NCBI GenBank assembly: GCA_029204225.1
Contig: CM055100.1
Span: forward strand, 62,402,503-62,466,502
Origin: Diphasiastrum complanatum
Lineage: Eukaryota; Streptophyta; Lycopodiopsida; Lycopodiales; Lycopodiaceae
Length of the DNA: 64,000 nt
Direction: 5' to 3'
The notes beneath the pieces were generated by a model. That model was given only the letters and a program-made list of their open reading frames with translations. It was not told the origin of the DNA and did not search any database. The translations under genes and the position numbers were made by a program. Numbering within the stretch: the stretch's first letter is position 1; every line of letters starts with the position of its first letter. Below, one piece after another: positions 49,293 through 61,054 of this stretch.

Positions 49293-50757
49293 CTCCTCCT
49301 CAAAAAATAGCCTAGAAAGGTACTAGATCACTTGAGAAGTTTGTAAAGCTTTTTGAGTGGATCCTTTGGTATGCACAAGAAGCGAAGATCAGCCAAGGGA
49401 TCCATCATAGCAGCACCCTCACCATATCCATGATAAGATTTCCTTGGTAGAAATCATTTGCCAAAAACTTTTAAGATCATTCCACCAATATGGCACTATG
49501 TCCATGTGCTTCCTCCATGCTTGATGATGGCCTTTGATTTGAAAGCTCCACATGCATGATGGTTGCACCATAAATAGAGAAATTCGAGGCTTTCAAGCCT
49601 CATAAGGATCATAGAGATCAAGATCATAAGATGTGAAAAAATGATGATCATCAAGATTATGCTTTCTAGCTTGACTAGTCCACATACAATGAACTATATC
49701 CATGATGGATCTAACCTTGATATCAAATACTATCTTGATATTTTTTAGGCTAATTACTCTCTCAAGGATGTAAGTGTCCACTTTGGATGCGAGGAGTTCA
49801 CAATTTGCCCCAAAACATGTGAAAACATGATTTTCAAAAACATGAGTAACAAGCTCACTAGAACTAAGAGCATACTTTTGATAATACAATACCTTGCTTT
49901 CAAAATGTATTGGAAACATATCTAAGTAAATAATGACAAGAAATGTGTCCATACCATAAGCATCATACAAAACTAGCATAGCCTTTCTTGAACTTTGAGA
50001 TTCAGAAAATTCAATGAAGCAAGATAGCATATCAAGCAAAGGAAGAGAAGAATATATGAATGTGTTGTAGTAGATACAACATGAAAGATGCCCCTCTTTG
50101 CCATGTAAGGTGAGCCATAAAGACTCGGCCATGCATGGGAATAATCATACACCATAATACTTGAAGAGAGAAGATATGTGCATCTTGTGTGATCATCCTC
50201 CTTTGAAAGATTGGACATATAAGAAACATCAAGAGAGTTTGCACTATCACTTGGATCCAATTTGTAGATGACTTTAAATCTTGATCCATATGCAAGGATC
50301 TCACCATCCTTCTTGATCACACAATTGTCAACACAGAAATTGACATCAAGGCCACTATCAAAAAGTTGGCCAACACTTAAGATGTTCTTTGTAAGATTTG
50401 GGACAAAAAGAACATTGTTGAGAAAGAGATCTTTGGTAGACTTGATTTTCAAGAGTGAGGAGCCTAGAGGTATTCCTAGCCTCATATATGGACTTGAGAC
50501 AATCCCAAGCTTCCTTGGATGTAGTACAATCACCAATCTCTCTCAAAATCTCATTAGAGACACTCATCTTGATCAAGTGAAGAGCCATCCTAGCTCTCTT
50601 ATTGTATTTTTGTACTTCTTGAAGGACTTGAGGCTCCTCCTCAATCCAAAGTTTGGAGTATCAAGATTGACTCCATTCTAACCTTCCAAATAGAATAGTT
50701 GGAGGTAGACAGTCTTTCACTAGATTCCAATAGGTTGGAACCCATAGAAGCCATGAA
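49293..50757 (-). pseudogene. internally deleted Ty1-copia element (gag, pre-integrase, non-pol tail)
   Basis: From 50,757 on the minus strand: gag start 'MASMGSNLLESSERLSTSNY', 'KMSVSNEILREIGDCTTSKE', then after breaks 'FVPNLTKNILSVGQLFDSGL' and 'YGSRFKVIYKLD' (end of protease / pre-integrase). Integrase core, RT and RNase H are absent. Instead an open frame (50,132-49,593, 179 codons) of unknown nature follows, then 'PYWWNDLKSFW' (~49,480) and 'IPKDPLKKLYKLLK' with TGA before the polypurine tract. The tail resembles 8.45-8.82 kb. Confidence 0.8.
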
Positions 50758-51926
50758 ATAGTGAATAATCCTTGTAATGAGACACTAAAATGTTGCTACA
50801 CACTCACAATAGGATCCAACAATGTTGTGCTATCAACTCCTATGCATGATCTTGCAACAAATGTGAGATGGATCTCACTAGCTATACCAATCTCTCCAAA
50901 ACTAGATCTTCTTCACATCAAATCATGGAGTATGGGCAAAGTTAGGATCAAACACTCTTAGCATGTGTGAAATACACTAAGAAACCAAATTTGACTCAAA
51001 TACAATGATATTGCATGAAAAAAAATGGCTAAGATCTCAAAACAGTGTCTAGATCACATATAGATAAGATTGATGAGCATTCAACTATGATTTGGGATCA
51101 AACAAGCAATCTCTTGACCAAACCAAATGTGTCCACACAAGACTAGGTGCCCTACCTAACCCTCTTCAAAATCTTATAACTTTTGATTAGCTCAACCAAA
51201 TAGAATGAAACTAATTGCATCAGAAACTAGACAAAAATAGCTTCAAAAGAAGCTATCTAGCAAGATTTTGGATCAAACATGGAAGAGAACTCTCAAACTG
51301 AAACTGGATGTTCCTCACACGTGTTTGAGCACCTAATTCCATACAATATTAGGTTAGATCTAATCAATGCCCTATTGATCTCTTTTGATCCAAAACTGAA
51401 CAAGATAGCTAGGAAAATAAATCTTGACAATTTTTAGCTCAATATTGGTAGAAACATTAGAGAAGTTCTCAATATCAAAAAGATCCTTTAAGTAATGCCA
51501 TGTAGGATATAGAAAAATATCAAAATAAAAAAAACAATATTGTTTATTTGCTTGTCCCCACCACTCTCGAGGCCTCCCCAACTCCCAATGATCTAACCAC
51601 AATGTCTATAGTCACAATTAAGAACTGTAAACAGTTCGCAGTATAACTTGACTAAATTCAAAAATATTCCCTCCATTGGTTACGAAAAGGGCAATATTTT
51701 CACTGGATCTAGAATATGACCGCCATCCCCAAATTTGAATCAGAAAAAATTGCAAAATGTTTACATATGCATTCCTTCCACGAGAATGGAAATATGGGTG
51801 CCATCTCCAATTATGAACGCCATCATCATCTTGGAATGGAAATATGAGTGCCAACTACTTATTGGAATGAAAAAATGAGCGACATTTCCAAATTTAAATC
51901 AAGCACACAAGCATGGAGATTGGATT
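50758..51926. other. no recognised gene; imperfect short repeats
   Basis: Probably Copia leader DNA for the first few hundred bases, as it sits just upstream of the gag start on the minus strand. At 51,715-51,900 the word 'ggaatggaaatatgngtgcca' recurs three times in degenerate form. No tRNA-iMet primer site or 5' LTR was found for the element at 49.3-50.8 kb. Confidence 0.4.
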
Positions 51927-54900
51927 GATCGTGTGAAGTTTTTAGCACGTGTGAACTTCACCACACACCCTACAGGATCTTACTGAGGTGTTGTGATTGC
52001 ACAAGATTGATCAAAGAACAATATGCTTGAAAAATCTAAGGCAAGAGCACAATGGCATACATCTGATGAAAAAATCTAACTCTTCACTATGAGAAATGAA
52101 TGTCAGAAATAATTTTAAGTGTTCAGTATGGAAAAAAGAGGCTACTCTCGGGTAGAGAGAGAAAATCAAGCATAGAAAACTCGGATAGAGAGAGAATGAG
52201 TCCAAAACACCAAAATCTCAATATTCACAACGTGGCAAAACATGCCCAGCTTTCCCTACATGAGAGAGACTCGAATTCCTACAGTGGAGTTGCATGGAAA
52301 TTCCACTTAACTAAACTAATTCACCTACCAGAGATCCACATGTGTAACTGCATGCATGTATGTTCCATGTACTGCATGTCAACTCATAAAACTGCCTAGA
52401 CATGTGTAGATCACAAAAACTACTTTGCATGTTGCATGCACTGATTGCATGTGGCTTGCATGCATACAGTAAGACTTTGCATGCTATCTAAACATCTGCA
52501 TGTCATCATAATTGAACCTATCTAACCCAAATCCGAGCTACACTAGAAGGATATGTGCTCAATTCACACTCCTTTTATGTACAACATGAAATTTAGTGGA
52601 AATCACCATGGACATGACCCCAAACTCGAGATAGGAAGATAATATTTTAATAATTTTCACACTCCTCCTTAAAATTTATGTTCCTATCAACAGAGACTTT
52701 GAAATTAGGCCAAGGTTAGACCTCATCTTCATAAACATATTCTTGAGTAGACATACAGACTTTTGAACAAAAGACAAACTTTTGATTCATCACCTTCCTT
52801 CACAAAACCTGGAGGCTGCTCCATATAGATCTCCTCCTCAAGGTAACCATTGAGAAATGCATTAGAAACATCAAGCTGGAACATAATCCATTTGTGAAAA
52901 CATGCAAGAGAGATGAGTATTCGAATTGTTACCATCTCTGCAACTGGTGCAAGGTGTCTTCATAGTCAAGACCTTTAATCTGTGAGTAGCCTTTGGCACA
53001 AAGTCTTGCTTTATACTTATTGATAGATCCATCATGATTATACTTGATTCTGAATACCCACTTACATCCAATCACATGCATGTTGTTTGGTGGCTCCACA
53101 AGCTCCCATGTGTTATTTGACATCAAGGCTTTAAATTCTTGGGTCATTGCTTCAACCCACTCCTTGGATTGAAAAGCCTCTTGGACATCCTTAGGATCTT
53201 CATCTGATATAAAAAGTGCGTGATAGGAAGTTTCACCTTACACTTGCCTTCCTTCTTCATCATATGTGAGCCTCCTTGGCTCAGATCTTGCTCGTGTAGA
53301 TCTTCTGGGTGTGGTAGCTTGAATTTGCTCCTCCTCAAGCCTCGGCCTCACTTCTTCTTGAACAGCATCAAGATTGATGATTGATCTTGCATGAGTCTCC
53401 TTGATCTGTGCGTCATCCAAGTTAAACTTCTAATCTTCATGGAAGATCACATCTGTACTAACAACATTTTTGTGAGTAGAGGGCAAATAAATCTTGTATG
53501 CTTTTTTAGTGGATGCATATCCTACAAAAATTCCTTTTAGTGCACTAGGATCTTCTTTCTTCCTAGTTTCTAGAGGCACATGCACAAAGCATACACAGCC
53601 AAAAATCCTAAGATGATCTACCTTAGGCTTTTTTTTATACAACATCTCAAATGGTGTCTTTCCTCCTATTGCAAGATTTGGAAGCCTATTACAAAGATAG
53701 TTTGCACATGCAACTGCCTCTCCCCAAGATTCTTTAGGCAGATAAGCTTCTAGCCTAATGGCTTTTGCACATTTACACAAAGTTCTATTTTTTCTCTCAG
53801 CAACTCCATTTTGTTGAGGAGTATATGAACAAGAAAACTCTCTTTGAATACCCTCTCTCACAAAAATCTTTAAACTTATTGGAAGTGTATTCTCCTCCAC
53901 TATCACTTCTTGAAGCTTTTAACTTGAAAGGAAACTGCTTCTCTACATAAGCTTTGAAAGTAAGAAAAACATCATAGACCATGGCTTTTGAAGACAACAT
54001 ATAGATCCAAGAATATCTTGTATAATCATCTACAAAAGAGACAAAGCAGTTGGCTCCTCCTTAGCTCTTAGTTGATGAGAAATGAACATCAGAGTGTACA
54101 AGTTCAAATGGTTGCTTTGTCTTGATACTTGATCTAGGAAAAGGCCTTATGTGTGACTTTGCAAGCACACAAGCTTCACAAGGTAGAAGCTCCTTCGACA
54201 GTGTCTTTGGTAGACCAACAACTTTTTCTTCTTTGACCATAGATTGCATGGCTTTGAATTTGGGATGATCCAATCTCTTGTGCCACAGATCCTCATGTAG
54301 AACCTTGGTCTCATAAGCATTATCTGAAATGTTAGCCCTCTTCCTAGAATCTAGTTTGTACAACTTACCAATTCTAGATCCTCTAGCAATAACTTCATTT
54401 TCTCTTGAGATTATACACTTGTCAACTTGAAACTTGACATCCAATCCACTATCAAACAACTGTCATACACTAATGAGATTCTTGGTCAATCTAGGTACAT
54501 ACAGTACATCATGTAAGCAAAAAGATTTTGATGATAATGTATGCAATGGAATACTACCAATTTCTTCAATCCTACACTCTACATCAATAGCAGTATAGAT
54601 TGATCTTTTTGCACCTAGATATGGCATGAGATTAGTGAAAGAGTTCCTAGAACTAGACATATGGGAACTAGCCCCACTATCTATCCACCAGACTTCTTCA
54701 TTCTTAAAAGGAAAAGATGAAAAAGTAGATATCATTAATGAATCCTCTCTTTCACTCTCTAGACCCTCACACTCATCCTCATTAGTAAGGTTAGCTTGCT
54801 TAGATTGGTTCTTCTTCTTGAAATAGTTTGATGCATAGTGTCCTTTCTTGCCACAGAAAAAACACTTGATCGTTGACAGTTTCTTCTTGCCACTGGATGT

Positions 54901-57136
54901 TGCAGCTTGTGAGGACTAATCCTCACCACCTTCTTTGGCTTTATCCTTCTTGAACTGTTGTTGTCTTTTGCCCTTGCCTCTTGACTTGTCTCTGATGAAG
55001 AGTTCTTTGTCATCTCCACCATCTTTCAATGAAAGTCTGTTGATCCTCAACATCTTGTTCTCTTGCCTGCCTTTAGCAATGAGAACACCTTGCAGTGTCT
55101 CCAAGGATGGAAGATCCTCCCTAACAACATAAGTCTGCACAATATTGTCATACTCATCTCTAAGTCCATTTAGGACTAGTTGAACAAGTTCAGTGTTCTT
55201 AAGAGCATCACTAATACCAGCTAACTCTTGATGAAGATCCTTAACTCTCATGACATATGATGAAGCACTCTCATCTACTCTCTGATAACTTAGAAATATT
55301 TGGTTTCTAAGTGTAAGCAATCTAGAAGTATTTTTTATTTCATAGATTGTTTTTAGAGTATCCCAAGCTTCCTTGGCAGTGGTGCATGTACTGATCTCTC
55401 TTAACACTTCATAGGTAACATTCATTTTTATAAAATGCAGGGCAATTTTTGATTCTTTTGTGGAGTGCTGCAGCTTCATTAGGTGCAGCAGGTTCTTCTT
55501 CAGCTCCACTCACAATATCCATTACATCCTGTAGAATCAACAATGATTCCATTCTGATCTTCCACATTGCATAATTGAAAGATGTTAATCTCTCACTGTG
55601 CTCTGAGAAATGTGAACCAGATGAAGACATCTTCTTGCTGAGAAATTCTAGTAATGATAAAAAATGGAGTTGAAAGGATGTTGCTTGCTATCTCAATCTA
55701 GGATCTAACACAGATGTTGATCCACCCTATGAAATCTAGCAACAGATGTGAGAACAAATTCTCAATACAGAAAATCAATCTATCTTGAATTTGGATCTTG
55801 CTTCAGTCACAAAAGAAGAAGCACATGCAAGCAAGAAGTCTATCTCTCCCACAGGTTTCAAAGTACTGATAAACTCTCTAGGAACTTACTTTCAACTCAA
55901 ACATAGTAATATGCGTGAAATGAAAGTCTAAGACCTCAGAACACTCACTTCTATCCAATTTTACTTGATTGACAGTGAAAATTGATGAAAATTGTGAAAA
56001 AGATAGATGTGTGCTCACTTTGGCATATCCCACGAGTTGAGTACCCTCAAACTCTCTGATTACCTAGGACTCTTATAAAAACAAATCAAATTGATTTATA
56101 AACAAGAGCAACACATTCTACTCTTCAATACCTATCCAACAAGCTATAAAACGTCAAATTTGAATCATTCCTTGAAAAGTAGCACTCATTAATGAGGGCT
56201 AATTTCACACGTGTGAGCTCTCTGTCCGTACAGAGCTCCGTTGGATCAGATCAGCCTTGATTTGATCCACTTATGGTCCACGGATTGCTTGTTTCTCAGC
56301 GAGTTTGAATCCCTCTCCAAAATCCGAGTTCTTGCAAGCAAAAACACTGATGATCTGATGTATACACCCTCACTTCTTCAAAGCATGAAGCTCTGATACC
56401 ATGTGAAGTTTTTAGCATGTGTGAACTTCACCACACACCCTACAGGATCTTACTAAGGTGTTGTGATTGTACAAGATTGATCTAAGAACAGTATGCTTGA
56501 AAAATCTAAGGCAAGGGCACAATGGCATACATCTGATGAAAAGATCTAACTATTCACTATGAGAAATGAATGTCAGAAATAATTCTAAGTGTTCAGTATG
56601 GGAAAAGGAGGTTGCTTTTGGGTAGAGAGAGAAAATCAAGCATAGAAAACTCGAATAGAGAGAGAATGAGTCCAAAACACCAAAATCTCAATATTCACAA
56701 TGTGGCAAAACATGCCTAGCTTTCCCTACATGAGAGAGACTCGAATTCCTACAGTGAAGTTGCATGGAAAGTCCACTTAACTAAACTAATTCACCTACCA
56801 GAGATCCACATGTGTAACTGCATGCATGTATGTTGCATGTACTGCATGTCAACTCATAAAACTGCCTAGACATGTGTAGATCACATAAACTACTTTGCAT
56901 GTTGCATGCACTGATTGCATGTGGCTTGCATGCATACAGTAAGACTTTGCATGCTATCTAAACATCTGCATGTCATCATAATTGAACCTATATAACTCAA
57001 ATCCGAGCTACACTAGAAGGATATGTGCTCAATTCACACTCCTTTTATGTACAACATGAAATTTAGTGGAAATCACCATGGACATGATCCCAAACTCGAG
57101 ATAGGAAGATAATATTTTAATAATCTTCACAGATCG
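51927..57136 (-). mobile_element. Copia element with both LTRs and target duplication GATCG
   Basis: Two 730-bp LTRs (51,932-52,661 and 56,402-57,131), each TGTGAAG...TTCACA on the plus strand, flanked by GATCG on both sides (51,927-51,931 and 57,132-57,136). On the minus strand the primer site TGGTATCAGAGC (56,401-56,390) touches the 5' LTR, and a polypurine AAGGAGGAG (52,670-52,662) touches the 3' LTR. By eye the LTRs differ at a few percent of positions, so insertion was not very recent. The total of 5.2 kb is shorter than a full Copia because the end of pol is deleted. Confidence 0.95.
52680..55630 (-). pseudogene. gag-pol of the 51.9-57.1 kb Copia element, broken and lacking RNase H
   Basis: From ATG at 55,630: gag ('SERLTSFNYAMWKIRMESLL'), frameshift near 55,450, gag continues to 54,916, zinc knuckle CFFCGKKGHYASN (~54,850; the last cysteine is changed), protease WWIDSGASSHM (~54,690), stop near 54,465, pre-integrase 'WHKRLDHPKFKAMQSM', integrase 'YTPQQNGVAERKNRTLCKC' (~53,810), linker, and RT 'IGCKWVFRIKYNHDGSINKY' (~53,060) to 'LDVSNAFLNGYLEEEIYMEQ' (~52,850). 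RT stops being recognisable at ~52,740 and the polypurine tract follows at 52,670. The catalytic YxDD part of RT and all of RNase H are missing, so any mobility would need help from another element. Confidence 0.9.
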
Positions 57137-57279
57137 TACATAGTATATAATATAATCAAAGATGAGTATTTTGTTTTGCTTCATAGAATCTGGTCATAAT
57201 ACTTTGATGCAACTGATTACTCTATTCTTTTTTTGATGATGACATTGTATCATCTACATGTGGATATCCCTATTGATTT

Positions 57280-59597
57280 GGCACCTTTGCAGAGAAGAGG
57301 AGGCAAAGGAATTCAAATATCTGTTGAGGATCGTTCTCGTTACAGGGCAGAAGAGAAAAAAAACTTGGATCTGTGGATAGATGGAACATTATATTGACAT
57401 TTGGATTTTATTTCAGCTATGGTGATATTCTGTTAACTATCTGTTTTTTTTGCAAATCTGCATTAGTAGTTGCTCGGAATATTAAAGACAATGCTTCACT
57501 AGGAATGTCATTGGGCACAATATTGACATGCAAATCCACGGAGTGTATCATGATGAACAATAGGAGTTCAAATGTAAAGTGTAAAATAGCAGAGTATTTG
57601 ATGGTGGACATTCAAAAAAATTTAGATAAGACTATAGTTCAGGGTGCTTGTGATTTTGCAGGTATTAGTAGGGAAGCATATGCAACAATATTTAAACTAA
57701 TTAGAGAAGCTTTTAAGCAAGTTCAAATTAGAAAAGTCCCATTCCCTAGGATATATCACTTGAAGAAAGAGAAGGATACAGGAAACATAGGTATGCATAA
57801 GATCACTAGAAATCCATTTCATATTGAGGAGGAGTATGAAACTGATGGAAGAACGATATTTTATAATTCATCAAACAACTTATTTGTTAATCTAAATTAC
57901 TTGTTGAGATACATCGTCACATTCTATGATATAACCTATGAAAAGGTGAATGACAAAATAATCATAGTACTTAAGTTAGATGAGTCAAAAATTGCGAAAG
58001 AGCAGAAGATGGAGAGGGTTAGTATAACTCTCATGAATGGTGCTCTATCACAAACAGAGAACCAAGAGGATTTCAGATTCAGTGTCTATTCAGAAAATGA
58101 TATATGGTGATTGGCAGCGTTTCAAGTAACTAGCCTCATTATTACATTACATTCATTGAATAATATTAATTCATTATAAACTAAGTCTGATTAATTTTTT
58201 GGACAAGTGCTGAAGGAGGATCATGATATATTATCATGGATATTCTCAAGGACATCTTATCCTAGGATTATCAAGGACCATATGGATGGAGGACTTCTCA
58301 AAGTTCTAGGAGTTGGAGACTACAATGTTGAATAGCACTTAGCAGGTGATTTGAAAACATTGAAATGTATGTATAGTGTCTCTCATGGTGCTACATCAAA
58401 ACACCCTTGTTTGTACTGCATGAAAATGGCAAAAGATGTAACTAGGAGTACAGGAATCACTAGAGAATATGCAGATCCAAACTGGAAGCCTGTGTTGCCT
58501 ATCCCCTTGAAAAATGTGCATGTTTGCACTCTTCATGAAGAAGTTAGATTAATAGAAAAGATCATTTATCTTCATAGAATTTTTGCTTGGAATACTAAGC
58601 CAACTCATTAGCAAGGAAGCTATCTCTCGATTAGAAGATGTTTTATCAAAAGCAAGACTCCATAAGGGACATGTCAAAATTCAAAAAAATGAAAAGTTTT
58701 CAGGAAAGAATGGGAACATGCCAACTAAGCCGAGCATAGGAGGAGCAAAAGCACGCCGTTTCCTATCAAATCATACTGGTAAGGCTTCTAATATTCAACA
58801 CTCATTCTGGACAAATATTATTGCTGCCACTCAGGACTTTGAGAAAGACGGCAAAACCAAAGTACTAAAAGTTGATGTATGGAAGAAGCTTGATAGTATG
58901 ATTGCTATTTTAAGAAAAGAAAAATACTCTGATATTGATAAAAAAGTTCTACAAAGGACTTGTGTCGAGTTTGTTAATGTAGTATCAAAAGCATGGGGAG
59001 AAGATCACATCACTCATTACATGGTTAGTATAAAATTTTCAAGATGCTTTCAATTTTTCATATATATTTAGATCCAAACATAAGACTAACATTATGATTT
59101 TGACATATTTAGCACATAGTAAGAGATCATACATCATTTTTTGCAAACACATATGGAAGCTCGAGTGTATGGTCATCACAAGGGATGGAGAAGTCACACT
59201 GGCAAGCACGAGCAGCATTTCATCGAAATACACAACATGGAGGAACCAATGAAAAATGAAACTACATTTGTCAATTGTTTCAGTGGTTTTACCGCAGAGT
59301 TCAGATCCGACATATAACAAAGTCCACACAATACAACAAGTTTAGAAAAGCATGCAAGTTCATACAGGAAGAGAAAATTAGATGATTGTTGAGTAGAAGA
59401 TCATCATTGTCATCAAATCATCACATGTTCAGAATTGATTTGCAAATTCATTGAACAAGAGAGGAGAAATACTCAATGTAAATGTACTGATTGTATTACA
59501 ACAAAATACAAAGTGTCAACTATTCATCATCAGATCGTGTGTCAGATTCTATGGCAGTATTGTCATGAAGAAATTCTCTACTACCGTATGCATCTAA
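57280..59597 (+). pseudogene. interrupted multi-exon gene of unknown family with D-D-E-like pattern
   Basis: Coding blocks: ~57,296-57,400 ('GKGIQISVEDRSRYRAEEKK'), 57,470-58,105 (open, 'VQGACDFAGISREAYATIF', 'IIIVLKLDESKIAKEQKM'), ~58,208-58,605 ('LSWIFSRTSYPRIIKDHMDG', one TAG at 58,333, then 'GDLKTLKCMYSVSHGATSKH' and PCLYC), 58,583-59,023 in a shifted frame, intron 59,024-59,112 (GT-AG), and 59,113-59,380 ('WSSQGMEKSHWQARAAFHRN', 'FQWFYRRVQIRHITKS'), with traces to 59,590. Candidate acidic triad: Asp at 57,979, Asp at 58,348, Glu at 59,188. The Cys pair PCLYC at 58,408-58,419 could bind metal. No host or transposon family is recognised with certainty. It is cut on the right by the Copia LTR at 59,598. 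Confidence 0.55.
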
Positions 59598-60459
59598 TGT
59601 TGAAAATTGTCACTTCTCACTTGACATTGGTTCATGTAAATATTGATCAAACATTAGAATATGTTGATGATATGATTTCACACGTGTGGAGCATGTTCCC
59701 ATGTGTGAAAGGATGTACTTTTCATGTTTGTATATATCCAAATTGATTTTGTATCATTCTAGTTAGTGTGAACATGAAATGACTAGTTTTTAGTCAAGTT
59801 GACTAGTCACCTACAAATTAGCTTTTCCTTGCATGTGCATGAGTAAATGCTCCCACATGGCAAGTGGATGTTCACATGTGTGTATAGAGTACTAGAAGAT
59901 AAGAGTTGACCATTTTCCTTAGATCCTATTTTGTAGGGAATATTCCTATATTCTAGGAGACTAGCTTTTTGGATTTTAGTCATATTCTAGAAGGTCAACT
60001 ATTGGATAAGGATCAAGGATGGATCAAATGGATAGATATGAGTGATGTGGCACTCTTCACACGTGTGAAGGCCTGCTGGACTGTACCAGACTCATGGATG
60101 TACTTGATCCATAAAAGGATCATCATTTTGCTAAGAAAATTGATGAGACTTTTGCACTCTACACTTTTGTGAGATTTCTAGTCATTTGTCTTGTGATTTT
60201 TATGCATGATTGCTATCTAGTATCATTGTACTTGTTGTTTCAGGTGCAGTCCGTACAGTGGACAGTACTCCACACGTGTGAAGCCGCTCTCACTAAAAAA
60301 TGATGTGTTGATCCATTGCTCTTGCTTAAATCCAAGTGTAGTGAATCTAGATCAAGATCTAATGTGTAGAACTTGATAGATTCATTGATTAAGCAACCAA
60401 TAACTCTCTATGATTGTAAAGTACAATCATTATTGTCCTAAAAACTGTAAAATTTATCA

Positions 60460-60471
60460 TGGTATCAGAGC
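60460..60471 (+). other. tRNA-iMet primer binding site
   Basis: TGGTATCAGAGC lies immediately after the LTR end CA and is the standard primer site of plant Copia elements. Confidence 0.95.
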
Positions 60472-61054
60472 TAAGTAAGAGAGTGATCATTGAATCATAA
60501 ATCTTGTAAAGATCATTGGCAAAATTTGTTTTTTGGCCAATACTAGTGAGGGCGAGTTCTTCTAGAGTGATAGCTTGTAATCATTTGGATCAAAACGACT
60601 TGGAGGCTGTGTATGTACTTTTCACACGTGTGAAACCGTACAGCAACTTTCAATTCAAGTTACTTTGTGTTTTTTGGTCCCAAAATCACAATACTAGTTC
60701 ATTTTTGGTGCTTTTTGAAGCATAGTATTGATCTAGATTCATTCTAACTAATGCCTATGACCAAATAGTGTTTTGGATCATTGAAGCATTTCTTTTTAGA
60801 GTCTAAGATCAGATCTAAGAGGCTGATTTGTTCAGATCCTTAGTTGAAGTGAAATCTCTAAGAAAAGTGTAAAGCAATTTTTTTTGTGAGAGTGAAAGCT
60901 AGAAATTTTTGGTAAGATCTTTGAGTATCATTCAAGCTTGTGTGTTAGTTTGATAGAGACAAGCCTATAGGCATTCTAGTAAGCTTTAGGCCACTTCATA
61001 GATCTTTTAAAATTCAAAAATCTTTGTGATTTTTAAAAGAGCATTCATTCTAAA

